Source: an uncultured Actinomycetes bacterium (GTDB lineage Bacteria > Actinomycetota > Acidimicrobiia > Acidimicrobiales > Microtrichaceae). From it: 11,197 bases of DNA. Positions 1 through 4,458 of the stretch are shown in pieces. How positions within the stretch are numbered: position 1 is the first letter of the stretch; every line of letters starts with the position of its first letter. The stretch spans positions 1 to 11,197 of the forward strand of contig CAIYXG010000041.1 of NCBI GenBank assembly GCA_903930035.1, written 5' to 3'. The notes under the pieces were generated by a model. The model was not told where the DNA came from. It ran no database searches and saw only the letters and a program-made list of their open reading frames with translations. A program made the translations under genes and the position numbers.

Positions 1-47
1 AGGCTACCCGGGCACCCCGGCCGCTCCGGGAACGGCGGGGGCGCTGC

Positions 48-53
48 TACGTT
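48..53 (+). promoter_or_regulatory. Candidate -10 box of a leaderless promoter for the histidine phosphatase
   Basis: TACGTT fits the TANNNT consensus and ends 7 nt before the GTG start at 61, so the transcript would begin at or next to the start codon. No Shine-Dalgarno sequence precedes the GTG. No convincing -35 element was seen. The same arrangement recurs before several other genes in the window. Confidence 0.45.
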
Positions 54-60
54 CGCCGCC

Positions 61-651
61 GTGGCACGCATCCTCCTCGTCCGGCACGGTCAGTCCGAGT
101 GGAACGCCGACGGGCGGTGGCAGGGGCAGGAGAACCCGCCGCTCACCGAGCTGGGCCTGGCGCAGGCCGCACAGGCGGCCAAGGCGGTCGGTGCCGTGGA
201 CGGGATCTACGCGTCGCCCCTCGAGCGCGCGGCGATCACTGCGGCGGTCGTCGCCGAGGAGGTCGGCGTCGGACCGGTCATGACGCTGCCCGACCTGATG
301 GAACGCCACGCGGGCGAGTGGCAGGGACTCACCCGCGACGAGATCGAGGAGGACTGGCCCGGCTACCTGGCCGAGCAGCGGCGTCCTCCCGGCTGGGAGC
401 CCGACGACCAGGTCGAGGCGCGGGCGCTCGCTGCGCTCGAGAAGATGGCGACCGACCACCCGTACGGCGAGGTGTTCGCCGTGAGCCACGCCGGGATCAT
501 CTTCGCGGTCGAGCGGTACTTCGGCATGGAGTGGGAGCGGCTCGCCAACCTGAGCGGCCGCTGGCTCGAGCGGGACCCGTCAGGCGGGCCCTGGCGGATC
601 GGCGAGCGGGTCCACCTGCTCACCGTCGAGACCATCCCCGACCAGATCTGA
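61..651 (+). CDS. Histidine phosphatase family protein (phosphoglycerate mutase-like)
   Basis: This 196-aa protein belongs to the histidine phosphatase (phosphoglycerate mutase-like) superfamily, whose members move or remove phosphate through a phospho-histidine intermediate; it is probably cytoplasmic. Residues 8-10 are the RHG signature with His9 as nucleophile. The segment SPLERA supplies the conserved second arginine, residues 81-87 (ERHAGEW) the acidic catalytic loop, and VSHAG places the second histidine at 143. The length is normal for the single-domain actinobacterial subgroup often annotated as MSMEG_4193-type phosphomutase. GTG at 61 is chosen because the RHG motif sits at the expected distance and a TACGTT box lies just upstream. 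The substrate cannot be read from sequence; a sugar phosphate, phospholipid head group or nucleotide are all possible. The 3' end overlaps the convergent small gene at 580-873 by 72 nt. Confidence 0.92.
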   Translation: MARILLVRHGQSEWNADGRWQGQENPPLTELGLAQAAQAAKAVGAVDGIYASPLERAAITAAVVAEEVGVGPVMTLPDLMERHAGEWQGLTRDEIEEDWPGYLAEQRRPPGWEPDDQVEARALAALEKMATDHPYGEVFAVSHAGIIFAVERYFGMEWERLANLSGRWLERDPSGGPWRIGERVHLLTVETIPDQI

Positions 652-873
652 GTCCGGCAGGTCCGTCCCCGGGCCGACGCTGGTCCCCGGGGAGGGCCGG
701 CCGAACCGCTCGGGGTCCACCACGGCACGGATCTCCGCCACGACGGCGTCGCCGGCGCGGCCCTCGGCGTCGATGCGGTCGAGCGAAGCAAGTGCGGCCT
801 CGACCGCCGCCAGGTCGGCCTCGAGCTGAGGGAGCAGGTCGACCTCGGGCGTCACGGGGTGCTGGTCCGGCAT
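580..873 (-). CDS. Small helical hypothetical protein (97 aa), overlapping the phosphatase 3' end
   Basis: No family is recognised with confidence. The first ~55 residues are acidic and clearly helical (for example LEADLAAVEAALASLDRID), with heptad-like spacing. They faintly resemble the N-terminal coiled coil of DksA/TraR-type proteins, but no cysteine zinc finger follows. The remaining ~40 residues are Pro/Gly/Asp-rich and probably disordered. The gene fills an otherwise empty 265-bp gap, and its ATG lies 7 nt downstream of a TAGCGT -10-like box on the same strand (881-886); both points argue that it is real. Against it, the last 72 nt run antisense to the phosphatase gene, so part of the frame could be a coding shadow. 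No Shine-Dalgarno sequence is present, in keeping with a leaderless message. The ORF is supported by context, not by homology. Confidence 0.5.
   Translation of the reverse strand: MPDQHPVTPEVDLLPQLEADLAAVEAALASLDRIDAEGRAGDAVVAEIRAVVDPERFGRPSPGTSVGPGTDLPDSDLVGDGLDGEQVDPLADPPGPA
666..693. terminator. Weak candidate hairpin terminator after the phosphatase
   Basis: Arms at 666-672 and 687-693 (TCCCCGG and CCGGGGA) form a perfect 7-bp stem with a 14-nt loop, beginning 15 nt after the phosphatase stop codon. No T-tract follows, and in such G/C-rich DNA a 7-bp stem can arise by chance. The element also lies within the tail of the 580-873 reading frame. Confidence 0.25.
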
Positions 874-880
874 GGGGCCG

Positions 881-886
881 ACGCTA
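881..886 (-). promoter_or_regulatory. Candidate -10 box for the 97-aa gene
   Basis: Read on the minus strand this is TAGCGT, which fits TANNNT and ends 7 nt before the ATG at 873. It lies just 15 bp from the opposing -10 box at 902-907, so the two divergent promoters must overlap. Confidence 0.4.
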
Positions 887-901
887 CCTGCACCACAGAC
901 C

Positions 902-907
902 TACGAT
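902..907 (+). promoter_or_regulatory. Candidate -10 box for the membrane protein gene
   Basis: TACGAT fits TANNNT and ends 8 nt before the ATG at 916. This supports 916 as the start over the in-frame GTG at 859, which would place this promoter inside the coding sequence and overlap the divergent gene. Confidence 0.45.
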
Positions 908-915
908 CGCCGCCG

Positions 916-1365
916 ATGCACGGTCTGCCGCTCCCCCTCCTGCCGGGCCACCAGCTGGCGCTGGTGCTGGCCGAGGTGAGCGCCGGCACGCTCCTGCGCA
1001 GCCTGCTGATCGCGCTCGTGGTGGTGACCCCCTACGGCCTGTACCAGCGGGCCAAGGTGCAGCGGGTCCGGGCCGAGGCCGCGGCCGCCCGGGGCGAGGT
1101 CGTCGACGCCGCGCCGCCCCCGCCGGACCCGCAGGCCCTCGAGACCGTGGTCGCCGCGCTCGAGGAGCTGGGCCGGACGCTCCCGGCCGACGGCTCGGCC
1201 ACGGTCGACGTGCCCGACGCACCGACGGTCGACGGCCGCACGGCGCCGGCCGACGTGGTCGAGGTCCTGCTGAACGACGCCGTCCGGCGCTCCGGCCTGC
1301 AGGTCGTGGGGCGGGACGCCGCGCAGCTGGTCGTTCGACCGGCCGGGACCGGCGCGGCAGGATGA
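916..1365 (+). CDS. Single-pass membrane hypothetical protein (149 aa)
   Basis: The family is not recognised. From ATG 916, a short N-terminal segment with hydrophobic residues leads into one convincing membrane helix (around residues 20-40, containing LLIALVVVTPYGLY). A basic, Ala/Arg/Glu-rich stretch follows (RAKVQRVRAEAAAARGE) that looks helical, then a proline run and a soluble C-terminal part of about 100 residues. The basic stretch directly after the helix favours a cytoplasmic C-terminus by the positive-inside rule. A longer in-frame start at 859 is rejected because the extra residues (LVRHGADATCTT) look non-coding and cover both the -10 box and the start of the divergent gene. The stop is only 4 nt before the DUF3039 start, so the two genes may be co-transcribed. 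Confidence 0.72.
   Translation: MHGLPLPLLPGHQLALVLAEVSAGTLLRSLLIALVVVTPYGLYQRAKVQRVRAEAAAARGEVVDAAPPPPDPQALETVVAALEELGRTLPADGSATVDVPDAPTVDGRTAPADVVEVLLNDAVRRSGLQVVGRDAAQLVVRPAGTGAAG
1358..1363 (+). promoter_or_regulatory. Possible internal promoter or weak RBS before the DUF3039 gene
   Basis: CAGGAT ends 6 nt before the ATG at 1370. TTCGAC at 1334-1339 lies 18 bp upstream of it and could act as -35. The AGGA core could instead be a distant Shine-Dalgarno sequence. The two readings cannot be separated from sequence alone. Confidence 0.25.
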
Positions 1366-1369
1366 CCCC

Positions 1370-1666
1370 ATGACGTCGCCCACGACCACGCTGACCCAGC
1401 AGCCCGCGACCACCACGCTGACCGACGAGGAGACCGAGACCGAGGACGGTCCGGTCGCCCACATCGTCAAGACCAAGCGCGGCGAGGACGCGGCGGCCAA
1501 GGTGCTCCAGGCCCGCATCGAGGGCACGCCGCTCGAGGCGCTCTGCGGCCACGTCTGGGTACCGTCCCGGGACCCGAAGCAGCTGCCCGTGTGCGAGCGC
1601 TGCAAGGACATCTACGGGATGTACAAGAACTTCAACGACGGCCTCGACGACACCCCGAAGATGTAG
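1370..1666 (+). CDS. DUF3039 domain-containing protein, probable small zinc-binding protein
   Basis: This 98-aa protein matches the actinobacterial DUF3039 family, which has no established function. The first ~25 residues are Thr/Glu-rich and probably disordered. The conserved core starts at VAHIVKTKRGEDAA. A likely metal site follows: Cys59 and His61 in LCGHVWVPSRDP, then Cys75 and Cys78 in VCERCKDIY, with the spacing of a treble-clef or rubredoxin-like zinc ribbon. The C-terminus MYKNFNDGLDD is typical of the family. The length is normal. The gene is 4 nt downstream of the membrane protein gene and its stop codon directly abuts the stop of the convergent thiolase-like gene (1666/1667), with no spacer. 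Membership of the family is clear from the core; the biological role is unknown. Confidence 0.93.
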   Translation: MTSPTTTLTQQPATTTLTDEETETEDGPVAHIVKTKRGEDAAAKVLQARIEGTPLEALCGHVWVPSRDPKQLPVCERCKDIYGMYKNFNDGLDDTPKM

Positions 1667-3085
1667 TCAGGCCAGCGAGCACAGGTTCCCGTCGACCACC
1701 ACCGGCGCTCCCACGAGCCCGGTGGTGGTCACGCGTCCGGCCAGCGCCGCGTCCTCCGAGGTGCCGACCCAGCGGGTGCCGTCGGCCAGGTCGGCCAGCA
1801 CGTAGGTGCGGAACGGCGTGACGGTCGCGGTGGCCACGGTGGCCTGGCCACGGTGCTCGCCCGTGACGGGCACCGTGGGCGTGGCCGCCTGGGCTGCGGG
1901 ACCGACGTCGTCGTGCAGCAGGTCGCCCGGGCGGGTGGACCACACCGCCAGCGCACCGCGGGTCAGCAGGCCCGACACCGTGGTCACGGCGCCCAGCGGG
2001 TCGTCCGCGGCCGACGACCGGAGTGCGCCCACCACGGCCGCGGTGGACAGGTACGTGTAGTTGTTGAACGGCCCGCCGGCGAACGCCATGCCGCCGGTGA
2101 CCGTGGGCGTGCCGCCGGGGTCCAGGCCCAGCTCGCGCTGCTGGACGCGCACGGCGGCAGGGAAGCAGCTGTAGAGGTCAACGGCGTCCCAGTCCGACGG
2201 CAGGCGACCCAGGTGCGCCGCAGCGGTCTGGCCGAGCACCTGCATGGTCGGCCAGCGGTGCAGCTCGGCCCGACGGCTGAGCGACAGCCCCAGCGAGCAC
2301 GACAGCGACGCCCGCGGGAACACCCAGCGGTCCTCGGGCACGCCGGCCGCTCGGGCGGTCTCGACCGAGCACAGCAGGACCGCGGCGGCCTGGTCCACGT
2401 TCCACTGGGTGCTGTGCCACTTGGCGTAGGGGTGGGCGAGCTGGTCGTCGTTGCGGTTGCCGACGAACGCGGCGAGCGGGTTGGTGCGGGCCACGTCCTC
2501 GAACCGGGACCACAGGGCGTCGACCTCCGCGACGGTCTGCGCCGGGGTGCGCCCCTCGGCATGGCTCAGCGCCGCCTCGATGCAGGCGTAGTGCTCGACC
2601 GCGGCCCACATGCCGGCGTCGATCTCGGGCTGGGCCATGAGCTCGGCGTCGGTGCGCAACGGTTCGTCGGGGGTGCCCGTCGGCGGCAGGGGGAACTCGC
2701 CGCCCGCCCTGCGCACGCGGGACCGGCTGGCCCGCGTCTCGCCACCCACCACCAGCGCGGCGTCGAGCTGGCCGGCACGGATGCGCTCGAGCGCCAGGTG
2801 CACGGGCGCGTGCTGGGTGACGCCGACGTGCACGAGCGCGGTGCGGGCCGGGGCACCCACCACGTCGGCCACCGTGCGGCCCGGGTCGTCCACGGGCTCG
2901 GACCCCTCCGGTACCGCCACCCAGCCCACACGGCGCAGCAGGTCCGGGGCGCCGGCATCGTCGGCCGCGGCGCGGGCCGCGGCCACCATGAGCTGCTCGG
3001 GGGTGACCGGGTCGGCCAGACCGGCTGACGCCGCGTCCACGGCCGCCACGCCGACCAGGACGGGGGTGCGGGGGTCCAGCGCCAT
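1667..3085 (-). CDS. Type-1 thiolase-like protein (annotated as acetyl-CoA acetyltransferase), with C-terminal extra domain
   Basis: The 472-aa protein has the thiolase fold: an N-terminal half starting TPVLVGVAAVD, a C-terminal half around DLYSCFPAAVRV (Cys307) and GGMAFAGGPFNNY (about 331-343), then an additional domain from ~385 to the end (FRTYVLADLADGTRWVGTSE). This layout matches the actinobacterial thiolase-like proteins of the TLP1 type. The usual nucleophilic cysteine of thiolases is absent: the equivalent stretch near residues 87-93 reads VGVTQHA. The GHP histidine motif is also replaced by GGPFNN. Ordinary thiolytic or condensing activity is therefore doubtful; acyl-CoA or lipid binding is a plausible alternative. 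ATG 3085 is chosen over a long upstream extension because MALDPRTPVLVG is a typical thiolase start and a CAGACT box lies 6 nt before it. It follows the response regulator gene by 14 nt. Confidence 0.88.
   Translation of the reverse strand: MALDPRTPVLVGVAAVDAASAGLADPVTPEQLMVAAARAAADDAGAPDLLRRVGWVAVPEGSEPVDDPGRTVADVVGAPARTALVHVGVTQHAPVHLALERIRAGQLDAALVVGGETRASRSRVRRAGGEFPLPPTGTPDEPLRTDAELMAQPEIDAGMWAAVEHYACIEAALSHAEGRTPAQTVAEVDALWSRFEDVARTNPLAAFVGNRNDDQLAHPYAKWHSTQWNVDQAAAVLLCSVETARAAGVPEDRWVFPRASLSCSLGLSLSRRAELHRWPTMQVLGQTAAAHLGRLPSDWDAVDLYSCFPAAVRVQQRELGLDPGGTPTVTGGMAFAGGPFNNYTYLSTAAVVGALRSSAADDPLGAVTTVSGLLTRGALAVWSTRPGDLLHDDVGPAAQAATPTVPVTGEHRGQATVATATVTPFRTYVLADLADGTRWVGTSEDAALAGRVTTTGLVGAPVVVDGNLCSLA
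1694..1730. terminator. Strong hairpin, candidate (bidirectional) terminator inside the thiolase-like 3' end
   Basis: Perfect 12-bp arms at 1694-1705 and 1719-1730 are followed inward by a second 4-bp stem (GCTC at 1707-1710, GAGC at 1715-1718) with a CCAC tetraloop and a single bulged C at 1706. The whole is a 16-bp stem. It starts 28 nt after the DUF3039 stop, where a plus-strand terminator is needed because the convergent genes have no spacer. It is written in the last codons of the thiolase-like gene (the TTGLVGAPVVVD segment). No T-tract follows on either strand. Confidence 0.55.
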
Positions 3086-3091
3086 ACGGGC

Positions 3092-3120
3092 AGTCTGCCC
3101 TAGCCCGCCTCCGGCTCGAA
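3092..3120 (-). promoter_or_regulatory. Candidate leaderless promoter of the thiolase-like gene
   Basis: On the minus strand TTCGAG (3115-3120), a 17-bp spacer and CAGACT (3092-3097) precede the ATG at 3085 by 6 nt. The -35 element lies inside the last codons of the response regulator gene. No Shine-Dalgarno sequence is present, so the gene may be transcribed from here as well as by read-through. Confidence 0.4.
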
Positions 3121-3840
3121 CCGGTAGCCGGCGCCGCGCATGGTGCGGATCCACCGCGAGGTCGACGGGTCGCAACCGAGCTTCCGACGGATGCGCCGCA
3201 CGTGCTCGCTCACCGTGCCGAGCGACTGCCACTCGGCGCGTGAGCCCCACACCTGCTCCAGCAGCTGCTCGCGCGAGAACACGCGGCGCGGCTGGGCCGA
3301 CATGAACGACAGCAGCTCGAACTCGCGGGCGGTGAGCGACACGGTCCGGCCGTCGAGGCGCACCTCCTTGGCCGGGAGGTCCACCTCCATCGCCCCGAAG
3401 CGCCGCACCTGCTCGGGGGCCGGCGGAGCGGGGTGCCCGCGGCGGAGCGCGGCGCGCAGCCGGGCGACCAGCTCGCGGGGCGGCACGGGCCGGGCGACGT
3501 AGTCGTCGGCACCCAGCTCCAGGGCGGTCACGCAGTCCAGCTCGTCGGCCGACTCGCCGACCGCGACCACCACCAGGTGCGGCCGCGCCTGCAGCTCGCG
3601 CAGCACGTCGAACCCGCTGCGGTCGGGCAGGCGCAGGTCGAGCACCACGGCGTCGGTCGGCGAGGACGCCACCAGCTGGAGCACCCGCTCGGCGGTGGAG
3701 GTCTCCGTCACGGAGAACCCGTGGTGGCCGAGCGAGTCCACCACTGCGGCCCGGTCGGCCACGCGGTCGTCGGCCACCAGCACCCGGGGCCGCGCCGCCG
3801 GGGTCGCTCGGGGTGCAGGCGCAGTGGTGCGTGCCGTCAT
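3100..3840 (-). CDS. OmpR/PhoB-type response regulator with atypical receiver domain
   Basis: The 246-aa protein has a receiver domain (about 19-135) and a winged-helix DNA-binding domain (about 148-244). The receiver keeps the acidic pair Asp24-Asp25 and the phospho-acceptor Asp68 (VVLDLRLPDRSG). The conserved switch Ser/Thr is replaced by a glycine near position 95 (VVAVGESADELD), and the conserved lysine of the KP motif by Arg117 (YVARP). The effector domain is canonical: LTAREFELLSFM, RVFSREQLLEQVWG, TVSEHVRRIRRKLG for the recognition helix, and IRTMRGAGYRFEP in the wing. ATG 3840 is chosen over 3879 because AGGAGG lies 4 nt upstream of it. No histidine kinase gene is in the window, so it is an orphan here. 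Likely targets are its own promoter and the neighbouring stress and glycan genes; that is inference from position. Confidence 0.93.
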   Translation of the reverse strand: MTARTTAPAPRATPAARPRVLVADDRVADRAAVVDSLGHHGFSVTETSTAERVLQLVASSPTDAVVLDLRLPDRSGFDVLRELQARPHLVVVAVGESADELDCVTALELGADDYVARPVPPRELVARLRAALRRGHPAPPAPEQVRRFGAMEVDLPAKEVRLDGRTVSLTAREFELLSFMSAQPRRVFSREQLLEQVWGSRAEWQSLGTVSEHVRRIRRKLGCDPSTSRWIRTMRGAGYRFEPEAG

Positions 3841-3850
3841 CGGTCCTCCT
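3841..3850 (-). promoter_or_regulatory. Ribosome binding site that fixes the regulator start
   Basis: On the minus strand this reads AGGAGGACCG followed by ATG: a perfect AGGAGG with a 4-nt spacer. It supports the start at 3840 and rules against the longer in-frame start at 3879, which would place the site inside the coding region. Confidence 0.75.
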
Positions 3851-3873
3851 CGGTGGTCCGCCACGGTGGTCCG
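3851..3873. repeat. Tandem 10-bp repeat in the leader of the regulator gene
   Basis: CGGTGGTCCG occurs at 3851-3860 and again at 3864-3873, a 13-bp period. Between the copies CCACGGTGG (3861-3869) can form a small 4-bp stem. The block sits between the candidate regulator promoter and its ribosome binding site, so it would be part of the 5' leader. It could be a protein binding site or have no function. Confidence 0.5.
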
Positions 3874-3883
3874 GACCAACTAG

Positions 3884-3904
3884 TTCGTTGTGCAACGAAT
3901 AGTA
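3884..3904. promoter_or_regulatory. Perfect inverted repeat (candidate operator) and -10 box in the regulator/hsp20 control region
   Basis: TTCGTTG at 3884-3890 and CAACGAA at 3893-3899 form a perfect 7-2-7 palindrome, an AT-rich patch in very GC-rich DNA. ACTA (3879-3882) and TAGT (3900-3903) flank it almost symmetrically. On the minus strand TACTAT (3899-3904) fits a -10 box for the regulator gene, which would put the start of transcription near 3892, inside the palindrome. A dimeric regulator bound here could block or control that promoter. No consensus HrcA (CIRCE) or HspR (HAIR) site was recognised. Confidence 0.5.
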
Positions 3905-3997
3905 GTGGAGTTGATCGTCCGGCGACGGGCCGGTGACGGACGGACGGTTCCATCGGTCCCTGCCAGCACGGGACACCACCCGCCACCACGACCCCCC

Positions 3998-4003
3998 AAG
4001 GAG
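3998..4003 (+). promoter_or_regulatory. Ribosome binding site of the hsp20 gene
   Basis: AAGGAG ends 5 nt before the ATG at 4009, a good Shine-Dalgarno sequence that fixes the start. The stretch from 3905 to 3997 upstream contains GGACGGACGG-type short repeats, but I could not assign a convincing plus-strand -35/-10 pair. Confidence 0.7.
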
Positions 4004-4008
4004 CAGCC

Positions 4009-4458
4009 ATGCGCACGCCGAGCCTGACGGACATCTTCCGCCCCGAACCGTTCCGCTCCGAGACCGGCCGCACCGGGTCCGTCCGCCGGCGGCTCCCCGA
4101 CCTGTGGTGGATGCCGCTCGACGGCGACACGTTCCTGTGCGTCGACGAGGTGGTCGAGGACGGCACGCTCACCCTGCGGGTCGACGCCCCCGGGATCGAC
4201 CCGGCCGCCGACGTCGACCTGCGGCTCGTGGACCACCAGCTGGACCTGCGGGTCACCCGCCAGGAGCGCACCGAGTCGGGCGACGCCGCCCACCGCCACT
4301 CCGAGATCCGCTACGGGACCTTCCGACGGTCCCTGCCGGTCCCCAAGGGCACCACCGCCGACGACGTCGCCGCGGAGTACCACGACGGGGTCCTGGAGAT
4401 CCGCGTGCCGGCCGGCGAGCAGGCCCGCGCCGAGAAGATCGCGATCGAGGCGAAGTGA
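4009..4458 (+). CDS. Hsp20/alpha-crystallin family small heat-shock protein
   Basis: Small heat-shock proteins form oligomers that hold unfolding proteins in a refoldable state without using ATP. The 149-aa sequence has a short N-terminal arm with the helix-forming SLTDIFRPEPF and a WWMPLDGD segment. The alpha-crystallin domain spans ~45-140: LTLRVDAPGIDPAADVDL, RYGTFRRSLPVP and the closing strand EYHDGVLEIRVP. A C-terminal I-x-I motif (Ile144-Ala-Ile146) normally docks on a neighbouring subunit. Length is normal. The start is set by an AAGGAG site. The stop overlaps the GTG of the next gene, so the chaperone and the glycosyltransferase are very probably one operon, divergent from the response regulator. 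In mycobacteria, Hsp20 proteins of this class are induced by hypoxia or heat; whether that holds here is not visible. Confidence 0.95.
   Translation: MRTPSLTDIFRPEPFRSETGRTGSVRRRLPDLWWMPLDGDTFLCVDEVVEDGTLTLRVDAPGIDPAADVDLRLVDHQLDLRVTRQERTESGDAAHRHSEIRYGTFRRSLPVPKGTTADDVAAEYHDGVLEIRVPAGEQARAEKIAIEAK

Noticed and set aside
8..20. Small CCGGG/CCCGG hairpin at the left edge
   Set aside because: A 5-bp stem with a 3-nt loop in very GC-rich sequence is expected by chance, and the upstream gene it might terminate is not visible.
4..489. 161-aa minus-strand ORF
   Set aside because: Antisense to the phosphatase, whose RHG and VSHAG motifs show which strand codes.
859..915. Upstream GTG start of the membrane protein
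   Set aside because: The added residues look non-coding and would cover the -10 box and overlap the divergent gene.
99..1373. 424-aa plus-strand ORF in another frame
   Set aside because: It spans the end of one real gene and most of another in a different frame, and is almost all Arg/Gly/Ala/Pro.
1853..3028. 391-aa plus-strand ORF opposite the thiolase-like gene
   Set aside because: Arg/Gly/His/Val-rich shadow with no homology signature; the minus-strand protein has clear family motifs.
3841..3879. Upstream start of the response regulator (13 extra residues)
   Set aside because: It would absorb the AGGAGG site and the repeat region into the coding sequence; the site fits ATG 3840 perfectly.
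3086..3979. Long N-terminal extension of the thiolase-like protein
   Set aside because: It would overlap the whole response regulator gene in another frame and reads as Arg/Pro/Ala-rich shadow; MALDPRTPVLVG at 3085 is the natural start.
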